Made by a program: the position numbers and the translations under genes. The notes under the pieces are model-generated. The model worked only from the letters and a program-made list of their open reading frames with translations. It did no database searches and had not been told where the DNA came from. From a virus: a stretch of DNA of 20,214 nucleotides. Numbering within the stretch: position 1 is the first letter of the stretch; the number at the start of each line of letters is the position of its first letter. This document shows positions 8,578 to 14,942 of the stretch, one piece after another. The stretch lies in the IMG/VR virus record IMGVR_UViG_3300033273_000173, positions 1 to 20,214 of that record, one strand, 5' to 3'.

Positions 8578-9036
8578 TTATATCCTCACAAATTCGTAGA
8601 AGGGTCTTTGCTCAACCCCCCATCGCTCGTGTTTGTTGATGAATGAGAAACCCATCCACTTGAGCCATTTGATGTGAAGTTCGTTACGTGCATCGACGTA
8701 ATTATGCAGAACAAGGTATTCTTGTTGCAGCTTGTGTAAGACCTGTTTGGAGTGACGCAGGAAAGTAATCTGGTATTTTTCTATGTCATCTGTCGCGCAT
8801 AACCAGATACTGCCAGCGTCTTTGATTAACGATTTGCCAACCCCGAGCAAACCTACTGGTACGCCTGTGGGGGCCACCATCGTCAATGTCGTGTCGCCAT
8901 ATTTTAAGCCATCAAGCAAAGCACCCAGCGGCTCACGTCCTGTGGCCGCTAGGCATTCATTGTAATCTGCTTGTCGGAGGCGAGAGGCGAGAAAGCCCAC
9001 GTCATTGACAGACGTAGGTCGTAAGTATTTATTCAT
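8578..9036 (-). CDS. Virion assembly protein, T7 gp13-like (GNAT-like fold, DUF2833 type)
   Basis: This 152-residue protein aligns by eye with T7 gp13 (138 aa). Its start, YLRPTSVNDV, parallels IRPTKSTDF. Its end, LHNYVDARNELHIKWLKWMGFSF, follows the same pattern as the NYVWVGNTSHIRFLKTIGAVF stretch of gp13, which resembles the last strand and helix of acetyltransferase folds. T7 gp13 is needed for correct assembly of the internal core, and no acetylation activity is established. It heads the gp13-gp14-gp15-gp16 set. Its ribosome-binding site is odd: the 20 bases before ATG 9036 carry CCTCCT on this strand, because they hold the AGGAGG of a divergent plus-strand gene, and no clear Shine-Dalgarno is seen. 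Confidence 0.85.
   Translation of the reverse strand: MNKYLRPTSVNDVGFLASRLRQADYNECLAATGREPLGALLDGLKYGDTTLTMVAPTGVPVGLLGVGKSLIKDAGSIWLCATDDIEKYQITFLRHSKQVLHKLQQEYLVLHNYVDARNELHIKWLKWMGFSFINKHERWGVEQRPFYEFVRI
9005..9033 (+). promoter_or_regulatory. Possible sigma-70 promoter for the plus-strand lipoprotein gene
   Basis: A perfect TTGACA box lies at 9005-9010. Seventeen bases on, TTTATT (9028-9033) matches the -10 consensus at four of six positions. Transcription would start near 9040, leaving a very short leader that contains the AGGAGG at 9040-9045 before ATG 9054. The boxes lie inside the first codons of the opposing gp13-like gene, so this is a candidate only. Confidence 0.35.
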
Positions 9037-9053
9037 TTTAGGAGGTTCTCACT

Positions 9054-9722
9054 ATGAGACTTATTTTAATTGGTGTTTGTCTGACGTTGATGGCGTGTGG
9101 CAATTCTGTTGAAAAAATTGAAACAAAGTGGGTCGATGAGACTGAAAAGACATTTGATGCAATTATTCCAGAGGGAAATTACCGCTCTCGGTACAAGGCA
9201 GTACACGCTCTTTCAGGCCCACAACTATGCGAGGCTGTTCTTCCTTTGCAAAGGCTTGATTGGATTTTCATTCCAATGTTGGAACCAGTTGGAGTAATCC
9301 GTTGGAAGCGGCATCCGCAAAATTATTTGTTAAGTGACCTGACGAGCAACGTAAATATTGCCGTAGACCGATTATATGATGAATTGACGCAAAAAACTGA
9401 AACATGTTCCAAGGCTGCTGGACGGAATTATGGTTCAAAGCCGTGGGACGATGTAGGATGTAGTATTGTAGCCGTTAGAGCAGTATGTGGTGATGAATTT
9501 GTTTCTGACGCGAATTATGACCGTTTGCTAGAAATAGATAAAGAACGGAAGGTTTATCAACAAGCGATGTCATCGAAAATGGCTAGAGCTGCTGTCTTTG
9601 GTTCAGCTAACAATACAAACCGCACGCCCATTGTAATTCCACCAATTCAGCCGCCCGTAAGCACTGGAGTGTTTTGTACTGGAACGTCTTCTGGCGGTTT
9701 CTCAACACTTAGCTGTAATTGA
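9054..9722 (+). CDS. Plus-strand putative lipoprotein of unknown function
   Basis: A 222-residue protein is encoded against the direction of the virion operon. Its N-terminus (MRLILIGVCLTLMACGNS) is a short lipoprotein signal with a lipobox-like L-M-A-C ending at Cys15. Gly at +2 is not the Asp retention signal, so an outer-membrane destination is likely in a Gram-negative host. The mature part has several cysteines (around residues 59, 118, 136, 145, 208 and 221), which could form disulphides, and a Pro-rich stretch (IVIPPIQPP, about 193-201) near the C-terminus. AGGAGG lies eight bases before the ATG. The gene ends one base short of the gp12 stop codon. I recognise no family. Context suggests a cell-surface protein, perhaps for superinfection exclusion, but that is speculative. 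Confidence 0.8.
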   Translation: MRLILIGVCLTLMACGNSVEKIETKWVDETEKTFDAIIPEGNYRSRYKAVHALSGPQLCEAVLPLQRLDWIFIPMLEPVGVIRWKRHPQNYLLSDLTSNVNIAVDRLYDELTQKTETCSKAAGRNYGSKPWDDVGCSIVAVRAVCGDEFVSDANYDRLLEIDKERKVYQQAMSSKMARAAVFGSANNTNRTPIVIPPIQPPVSTGVFCTGTSSGGFSTLSCN

Positions 9723-9723
9723 A

Positions 9724-12075
9724 CTAACGTCTCTTTGCACGAAGGTGTATGTTTCCTTCCCATTCAGCAGATAGGAACTGACAGGGTAGGTGACTTTCAC
9801 TTTCAATCGTAATTTTGGCACGGTCAGATTTAATCATTATGGGAAACCTGAAGTCGCCACTGGTTAGAATGGTGTCACCAATGATGTTCTCACCACCACC
9901 AATCAAACGCCCCGTAAATGAGTATGTTTGTATGGGGTTGCCACCAATCTTACTTTCAACTTTGCAGTCAAACTCTCCGCTGTCTTGGTATCGCAGAAGC
10001 CAATGTTTGATTTGTAGGCGTCCACCAGCAATGGCTACACGGCCACCAGCAGGTGTGCTTTCCTTTAACGTTGGTTCTGAGAACTCATACTTCATCGTGT
10101 AGGTTTCACCGATGTAAACATCAGTCGATGACTTATCACCGTCTACAACAACGGTTGTTGCTGTGCTTGAGGTGACAGGTATCAGTTGTCCTTGTGATGT
10201 CCCACGAGTTACGACAGACGGGTTTGATAGCTGGAAGGGAATGGTGAATGTTGTTTCATCAGCAACGCTGTCATAGGTCACCGTGCAGTTGTCTTCAGTT
10301 ATCCTGAAGTCTAAGCGAGTGACGTAATCTTGGTCAGTGTCAGACCGTCCCTCATCAAAGTTAATCTTATAGAGAATGGTTTTGCCTGACTTGTTTCCAA
10401 CGACATACAAAGCACTTTCGATAAACTCAGCGTTTAATATCTCAAGTCCGTTGAACGTGTACTTAAACCAAGCAGACTGCATCTTCTCACGTCCAGACCA
10501 GTGCCACTTATAGACGAACATTGAACTGCTATCTTGTGTTGAAAGACAAATGAGCGAGTTTTCTGTTGTTGATGCGGCCATGTCATAGACGCCATCAGGG
10601 ATGAACTTTGATACGTGAGAGGTGACATCAACAGCATCTGAGCGGTCAGTATCATCAATGACGTAATACTCACGCACAGAGGTGAAGCCGCCGCGTGTAG
10701 CAGGGAAGTAAACAACGTTACCCGCTGTTGCAGGTCGTGCCGCTGTACTTGCTTCATACTCTGTTGTTTGAGCAATGCTGGTGTTTTTAGGCGTTAAGAA
10801 GTCGCCGCCTTTTAAGATGAACTGTGTTTGGTCACTGAAAAGCAGCAGCTTACGGTCAAAGGGTATTGCGTGTTGTAGAAACGAAACCTTTGTGTGCGAG
10901 GCTGCAACGTCTATCGGGTCGGTGTCCAAAAGGGTTCTGGCAGTTGCTGCAAAAAAGTCGAAGTATTCAGATGTTCGAGACATCACGACATTCTCGCCAG
11001 TAAGCACACCTAGTCGGTTTTGAAAGAAAAAGATGTCTGATAGTTTCTGCCCAATAAAGGTTGGGTCAGGCACACTTCCTTCATCACCAACAGCACGGTC
11101 GCCCCATTCAGCCTGTTCAAACGTAAACGAACCATCAGCTTGCCTGATGAGCAAATGCGGCATAGTCGTTTTGTCGAACTCAAAAGGAATATTAGGCTTT
11201 ACCCACTCGACCCAAGTCCCTTCAGAACTAAGGTTTTGACCAGCGTTCTGAGCCTCGAACTTCACGTAATAATTGTCAAAATCGTTGGTTTGGTCGCCTT
11301 GAACTTCCGCTACATATCCATGTGGTGCTTGGCGTGGTAGGTCATCAAATCGCTGAACTACTCCGACCGTTGCATCCAGTCCCGTATCACCAAGGCTATC
11401 GTATGTGGCGAGGTCAAAACTTGCGTTGCCTGTTTTGTTGATGACAACGGTGGAACCATCGGCTCTCGCTGTGAATCCGCTTTGGCTGTTGACTGCTGTG
11501 GCAAGTCTTGAGGCGATGTCATCGGTACGTGTTTCTAACTGGTCTGTTGCAGATGTTGTGATGTTAGCAGCAATAGAGCCATCAAGATAGATTGTGTAAC
11601 GCTGGTTGTAATCACCTTGCTTCACAGCCACCAACCCAGTGAATGGATAGTTTGGAGTTGTTTGCGTTGACATAGCTGTGGTGATGTCAGTGTTCACGAT
11701 AAAGGTATAATCAGCCACGGTTACGAACTTAAACGAAGTCGCTGGTGTTGTGGTGTTTAGATAGGACGTGCCATCGGGGTAGGTGACAGTCTTCTGGTTA
11801 CCTGCAAGGTCATAGACAGCAATCGTGTTGTTATCATCAATGAACACGAAGTAACGCTCATTGACGTCACGGTTAATCAAGTGAACCGCTTGGCCAGAGG
11901 TTACAGTGTTCTTAAGCGTTGCCACGTACTCAAGAGGCGGTCGTTTAAACAAACCCTCTACAAGCGAACTAAATGCATTTTCTTGCAGTTCTGCTTGGCT
12001 ACTCAAGCGCAAGCTAGGTGACTGCTGAGACACCCCTTGGACAAGGTTAGGAATAGCAGAACTTATCTGTGGCAT
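9724..12075 (-). CDS. Tail tubular protein B, T7 gp12-like (tail nozzle)
   Basis: The 783-residue product is the T7 gp12 equivalent (794 aa), which forms the distal nozzle of the short tail. The N-terminus, PQISSAIPNLVQGVSQQSPSLRL, is the family's signature (the IPNLxxGVSQQ type), and LFKRPPLEYVATL follows. The body is beta-rich, with repeated modules. FFFQNRLGVLTGENVVMSRT and the DPIDVAAS region (around residues 350-390) are also characteristic of the family. Its ATG overlaps the gp11 stop codon (TGATG), with AGGAT about nine bases upstream, so the two tail tube genes are translationally coupled. The 3' end is followed after one base by the end of a convergent plus-strand gene. Confidence 0.95.
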   Translation of the reverse strand: MPQISSAIPNLVQGVSQQSPSLRLSSQAELQENAFSSLVEGLFKRPPLEYVATLKNTVTSGQAVHLINRDVNERYFVFIDDNNTIAVYDLAGNQKTVTYPDGTSYLNTTTPATSFKFVTVADYTFIVNTDITTAMSTQTTPNYPFTGLVAVKQGDYNQRYTIYLDGSIAANITTSATDQLETRTDDIASRLATAVNSQSGFTARADGSTVVINKTGNASFDLATYDSLGDTGLDATVGVVQRFDDLPRQAPHGYVAEVQGDQTNDFDNYYVKFEAQNAGQNLSSEGTWVEWVKPNIPFEFDKTTMPHLLIRQADGSFTFEQAEWGDRAVGDEGSVPDPTFIGQKLSDIFFFQNRLGVLTGENVVMSRTSEYFDFFAATARTLLDTDPIDVAASHTKVSFLQHAIPFDRKLLLFSDQTQFILKGGDFLTPKNTSIAQTTEYEASTAARPATAGNVVYFPATRGGFTSVREYYVIDDTDRSDAVDVTSHVSKFIPDGVYDMAASTTENSLICLSTQDSSSMFVYKWHWSGREKMQSAWFKYTFNGLEILNAEFIESALYVVGNKSGKTILYKINFDEGRSDTDQDYVTRLDFRITEDNCTVTYDSVADETTFTIPFQLSNPSVVTRGTSQGQLIPVTSSTATTVVVDGDKSSTDVYIGETYTMKYEFSEPTLKESTPAGGRVAIAGGRLQIKHWLLRYQDSGEFDCKVESKIGGNPIQTYSFTGRLIGGGENIIGDTILTSGDFRFPIMIKSDRAKITIESESHLPCQFLSAEWEGNIHLRAKRR

Positions 12076-12665
12076 CAGGGTAATATCCTATGTTTGAACC
12101 CACGGTTCAGCACACGAGCGACAGAATAGCTGTCCATCATCGTGTAATCGGCTGTGTCACCTTCGTATTGCTTCAAATCAACAAGAGCCTGTTGTTCGTC
12201 ACGAAGGGTCATTGAGTGGATTGTTTCGCTGTTCAGCAGACGGTCTGAGTATATACGTGCAGCACGGGCTGTGATGTAGCGTTTGGCAACTTCTGGGATG
12301 ACATCGAAGTCTTGGAAGTAAACAATGTCGGCTTTTATAGTGCCACTAAATAGGTAGGTACGTTTGTTCAGGTCGAACAACTTACCCTCACGCACCACAA
12401 CATTATACTCACGAGCATCAATCCTAGCTGTGTCAGCAGGGATGAGGATGTGTTTGTTATTATCTGGCGCAAGAGTAACGTTATGCTCAGAGTTCCAGTG
12501 CCAGCCTTGAGACTGAACTTCACGGGAAACCTCTATGAGTACCTGCTTGGCAACTGTAACGTCGGTTACTTGGTTGCCTGTAAGTGTGTTTACAGGGGCT
12601 TCACCGATAGTCGTAAGAAGTACGTTGACCGCTTCGAGTTCGGTCATATTGGTAGGTTTGGTCAT
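12075..12665 (-). CDS. Tail tubular protein A, T7 gp11-like (tail adaptor)
   Basis: This 196-residue protein has the same length as T7 gp11, the gatekeeper ring that joins portal and nozzle. Family features include an N-terminal LEAVNVLLTTIGEAPVNTL segment, VLIEVSREVQSQGWHWN, and a C-terminal AARIYSDRLLNSE helix. It is the first gene after the capsid terminator, and its GAGGG Shine-Dalgarno starts only a few bases past the terminator's U-tract. It therefore relies on read-through or its own initiation. The stop codon overlaps the gp12 start. Confidence 0.95.
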   Translation of the reverse strand: MTKPTNMTELEAVNVLLTTIGEAPVNTLTGNQVTDVTVAKQVLIEVSREVQSQGWHWNSEHNVTLAPDNNKHILIPADTARIDAREYNVVVREGKLFDLNKRTYLFSGTIKADIVYFQDFDVIPEVAKRYITARAARIYSDRLLNSETIHSMTLRDEQQALVDLKQYEGDTADYTMMDSYSVARVLNRGFKHRILP

Positions 12666-12674
12666 AGCACCCTC

Positions 12675-12712
12675 AAAAATAAAAAAAAGGGCCAGCCGCT
12701 AGGACTGACCCT
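12675..12712 (-). terminator. Rho-independent terminator after the capsid gene (T-phi position)
   Basis: On the minus strand AGGGTCAG (12705-12712) pairs with CTGGCCCT (12688-12695) in an eight-base stem with one G-U pair, and a run of T residues follows (TTTTTTTTATTTTT, 12675-12687). It begins seven bases after the capsid stop codon, exactly where T7 has its main late terminator T-phi. Partial read-through would set the high ratio of capsid to tail proteins. Confidence 0.9.
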
Positions 12713-12718
12713 GAAAGA

Positions 12719-13681
12719 TTAAGCAATCTTAATTTCGACTGCGCATTCTGGACGAAGGACGCCATGGCCCATCGCATATTTTGCAGCCATTAGAGTACCT
12801 TGATACATGATGTTAAAGTCACCAGTAGTTTGCTCTACTGCCAAGTCCATCAGCTTAACTGTGCCGATAGCTTGTTTCTGCATGACCAATGCTGCTGTGT
12901 TTGAGAAGTCACCTGAGTAAGTGTTGTTCTCGCCTGAAACTGCTGCAACGTTCGTTGTCGGTAGGTTATTCGTCTTTACAATTTGAATACCAGCGACACG
13001 CAGAACAGTACCATCAGCATAAACACCAGCACCACCCCAGTCACGATTGATGACGTCAGTGGTTTGGACGAGGTTATAGTATTGTTCAGGCTTAACCAAA
13101 GCCACGCGCTCGTTCTCTGGAACGTCTTTTTCGTCCATGATTTGAGCCGCGTCAAAGATAGCAGCAGCCAAGTCCGCACCTGATGTACGAGCGTTAGCAG
13201 ATACAACCGCACTACCACCGTTACCTCCTGAAACTGTTGCTGCTGAACGAGCCGCAAGTAGACCAACGCGCATTGTGCGTGTGTCAAACTCTTTGGCTAG
13301 AGCCGCACCCATCTGACGTGTGTATTCTGCACGGACGTCATAGTGGTTCTTGGCTTCGTCGATGTTCGCAATGAATGTGTCACTCACAAGCAAGTCATCA
13401 ATGTTAATGACAATCTCGTTGTGGTTGACGTTTTGAGTGCCAAGCAACGGTGTACCAACTGTGTGGTAAGCTGCTGAGGTTTTACCCATTACTGGGAATG
13501 ATGCGGATTTACCGCTTGAAATTGTACGAGACGTGTGAAGGTCTTTCATCACGTTCGTTTCGTTAAATGCAGTCAGAACTTCACCAGCGAAAATCTTCAA
13601 GAAAAGAGCATTTTCCGTTGCAAAGTTGGTGGGCGTTGCGCCGTTGACTACACCTAAGCGAGACGCTGTTGCGTTTGCCAT
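12719..13681 (-). CDS. Major capsid protein, T7 gp10-like
   Basis: This 320-residue protein should form the HK97-fold icosahedral shell. It lies between the scaffold and tail tube genes as in T7 (gp10A, 345 aa). Recognisable parts are the N-arm NALFLKIFAGEVLTAFNETN, the E-loop-type region KSASFPVMGKTSAAYH, the DDLLVSDTFIANIDEAKNHYDVR stretch, and VALVKPEQYYNLVQTTDVINRDW in the A-domain. An AAGGAT site lies eight bases before ATG 13681. The upstream 136-bp gap is the largest non-coding stretch of the window and probably holds this gene's promoter. No extended frameshift product, like T7 gp10B, is evident, because the stop is followed at once by a terminator. Confidence 0.96.
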   Translation of the reverse strand: MANATASRLGVVNGATPTNFATENALFLKIFAGEVLTAFNETNVMKDLHTSRTISSGKSASFPVMGKTSAAYHTVGTPLLGTQNVNHNEIVINIDDLLVSDTFIANIDEAKNHYDVRAEYTRQMGAALAKEFDTRTMRVGLLAARSAATVSGGNGGSAVVSANARTSGADLAAAIFDAAQIMDEKDVPENERVALVKPEQYYNLVQTTDVINRDWGGAGVYADGTVLRVAGIQIVKTNNLPTTNVAAVSGENNTYSGDFSNTAALVMQKQAIGTVKLMDLAVEQTTGDFNIMYQGTLMAAKYAMGHGVLRPECAVEIKIA

Positions 13682-13817
13682 TGTAGTTTATCCTTATGTT
13701 TGTTGGGAAATGACTTCACTCTTACTTGCATGGGTTGTCAGACGCATCTGGCCTATGGTTTCATTGTGTATAGTCGGTCTGCCTAAAGAGGCATGACGGT
13801 GACCCTAGGAGGATAAA
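13682..13817. promoter_or_regulatory. 136-bp divergent intergenic region upstream of the capsid gene
   Basis: This gap separates the leftward capsid gene from a rightward small gene and must serve both. A TATAGT box at 13769-13774 (five of six -10 matches on the plus strand; it reads ACTATA on the minus strand) lies next to a perfect TGCCT-AAAG-AGGCA inverted repeat at 13780-13793. A TTGTCA at 13735-13740 is too far away to pair with the TATAGT. On the plus strand AGGAGG at 13807-13812 serves the small gene. On the minus strand AAGGAT serves the capsid gene. I cannot fix a phage-specific promoter from one example. Confidence 0.5.
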
Positions 13818-14030
13818 ATGGTTGATAAATACACGAAGGTAATTCTTACGATTATTGCTGCAAATTTAACGCTTATGACATTGCAAGGTTTAAATATAAT
13901 TCCACAGGCAAATGCTGACGGTGGTGTACAGAAAGTGCAAATCTGCGACAACACTGGTTTCACCTGTGCCTTTGTACAACCAACGCAAGGTGGCGGAAAT
14001 TATGGTAATCTTTTTGTTGATGTAAGGTGA
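13818..14030 (+). CDS. Plus-strand small exported or membrane-anchored protein
   Basis: A 70-residue protein is encoded on the strand opposite to the late genes. MVDKYTKVILTIIAANLTLM gives a single hydrophobic segment (about 8-29), followed by NIIPQANADG, where signal peptidase could cut after ANA or the segment could stay as an anchor. The short mature part, GGVQKVQICDNTGFTCAFV, holds two cysteines and ends with a Gly-rich tail. The DKYTK..LT.IA N-terminus is, from memory, shared by small uncharacterised proteins of marine bacteria, which suggests a host origin. AGGAGG is five bases before the ATG, and a strong terminator follows the stop codon directly. The gene is thus a self-contained transcription unit. 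Function is unknown. Confidence 0.78.
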   Translation: MVDKYTKVILTIIAANLTLMTLQGLNIIPQANADGGVQKVQICDNTGFTCAFVQPTQGGGNYGNLFVDVR

Positions 14031-14059
14031 TGGGGCTTTCGCCCCACCTTTTATTTTTT
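14031..14059 (+). terminator. Rho-independent terminator of the plus-strand small gene
   Basis: TGGGGC (14031-14036), loop TTTC, GCCCCA (14041-14046) forms a perfect six-base stem that starts directly after the TGA codon, and CCTTTTATTTTTTC follows. AAGG before and CCTT after may extend the stem. It acts on the plus strand and stops the antisense transcript before it enters the scaffold gene. Its T-tract overlaps the last codons of the opposing 19-codon gene. Confidence 0.9.
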
Positions 14060-14110
14060 CTTTGGTGGACGCCCACGTTTTTTACCGTAGGTTCCTTTTC
14101 CCATTGGCAT
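14051..14110 (-). CDS. 19-residue basic mini-protein with AT-hook-like motif
   Basis: This ORF reads MPMGKGTYGKKRGRPPKKK and then TAA. Its AGGAG Shine-Dalgarno (14119-14123) overlaps the scaffold stop codon and lies eight bases before ATG 14110; a second ATG is at codon 3. Nine of 19 residues are Lys or Arg. KRGRPPKKK resembles the AT-hook core (R-G-R-P flanked by basic residues), which binds the minor groove of AT-rich DNA. From memory, very similar MPMGKGTYG..GRPPKKK peptides occur next to scaffold and capsid genes of other marine podoviruses, which supports a real gene. A role in capsid assembly, DNA packaging or DNA binding is possible; none is established here. Confidence 0.72.
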   Translation of the reverse strand: MPMGKGTYGKKRGRPPKKK

Positions 14111-14121
14111 GGTTAGCACTC

Positions 14122-14841
14122 CTAAAATACGTTTGATCTACCAAGTTTGAGTTCAACATCTTTGGTATAAGCAGGGTCTTTCCCGTAACGCTCATCCTTC
14201 ATCGCAGCCACGACTTCATTAGTTGACCTAAATTCATCTTTAGATGCTGCTTTGGCTTTGCCTGTTACGAGGTTGGGTTCGACACCCTCTGCTGCTTCAC
14301 GCTTCGACATCAGCCATTCAACTGCCATCTTTGCGTTATCAGTGCCTGTCTCCACCATAGAGTTGTAAAGGTTCAACTCATTGGTATCCATGTTTGCTTT
14401 GGCCCAGTCGGTTAGTTCTTGATAACCTTCCGTTCCTCCTGCGACATCCATCACGGCTGCAACATCAGCAGTTTGTGATGCTTGCATTCCAGCGATGTAG
14501 GTTTCTACGATGTCGCGTGTGTAGCCCATCTGTTCCAGTTCAGCGTAGCTGTCGGAACTTAGTTCTCCTTGGTTTGCATATTCCTCTGCGAACTTATCAA
14601 AGCTAACCGCTTCACCTTTAGGTTCTGTTTCCACATTTGCTTCATCAGCATTTGTAGTCTCTTCCTTCGGTGCGGACAGTTTCTTTTCCAGTTCTGCATA
14701 TGACTTCGCTAAATCTTCGGGAGATGAAAACTTCTCTGGCAACCAATCGGGTCGCTCAGTCGAGTTATCCTGCGCTTCTTCCACTGGGGGTGGGGCTTCA
14801 GGGCCAGTCTGTGCTTCGGTGATTGTCACGCTGTCTGCCAT
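14122..14841 (-). CDS. Capsid assembly scaffolding protein, T7 gp9-like
   Basis: The 239-residue acidic protein lies between portal and capsid genes and is the likely scaffold that shapes the procapsid and then leaves it. The N-terminal 80 residues are Glu/Pro/Thr-rich and probably disordered. RPDWLPEKFSSPEDLAKSYAELEKKL (about 31-56) is a typical motif of podoviral scaffolds, and the C-terminal quarter is basic and helical (KDVELKLGRSN), as expected for a capsid-binding end. It is shorter than T7 gp9 (307 aa). A GAGAGGAT site precedes ATG 14841, which overlaps the stop codon of the nested 33-codon ORF (TGATG), so translation may be coupled. Confidence 0.92.
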   Translation of the reverse strand: MADSVTITEAQTGPEAPPPVEEAQDNSTERPDWLPEKFSSPEDLAKSYAELEKKLSAPKEETTNADEANVETEPKGEAVSFDKFAEEYANQGELSSDSYAELEQMGYTRDIVETYIAGMQASQTADVAAVMDVAGGTEGYQELTDWAKANMDTNELNLYNSMVETGTDNAKMAVEWLMSKREAAEGVEPNLVTGKAKAASKDEFRSTNEVVAAMKDERYGKDPAYTKDVELKLGRSNVF

Positions 14842-14942
14842 CAGTAATCAATCCTCTCATTCTTACGAGGGGTCGTTACTGGCTTTGGCTTTTTAGCTGT
14901 TGGTTGCGCCTCCGTTTTGGGCGTCGGCTTGGGCTTGCTCAT
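14841..14942 (-). CDS. 33-residue Lys/Pro-rich ORF nested in the portal 3' end
   Basis: This ORF starts at ATG 14942 in the +1 frame of the portal gene, overlaps its last codons, and runs on to a TGA that overlaps the scaffold ATG (TGATG). A TAGGAA site sits seven bases before the ATG, and a stop codon in the same frame lies at the same spot, so the ORF cannot be longer. The product begins MSKPKPTPKTEAQPTAKK and ends in RKNERIDY. It is strongly basic, Pro-rich and likely disordered. The ribosome site, the coupling to gp9 and the filling of the 51-bp portal-scaffold gap argue for a real gene. Coding evidence beyond that is missing, and it could be a chance ORF. Confidence 0.6.
   Translation of the reverse strand: MSKPKPTPKTEAQPTAKKPKPVTTPRKNERIDY

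Noticed and set aside
12675-12718. Programmed frameshift extension of the capsid protein, as in T7 gp10B
   Set aside because: The capsid stop is followed by a terminator hairpin within seven bases, with no extended reading frame or slippery run at the end of the gene.
13735-13774. TTGTCA/TATAGT as a paired sigma-70 promoter
   Set aside because: The two boxes are 28 bp apart, far from the usual 16-18 bp, and nothing like a -35 box is found at the proper distance from TATAGT.
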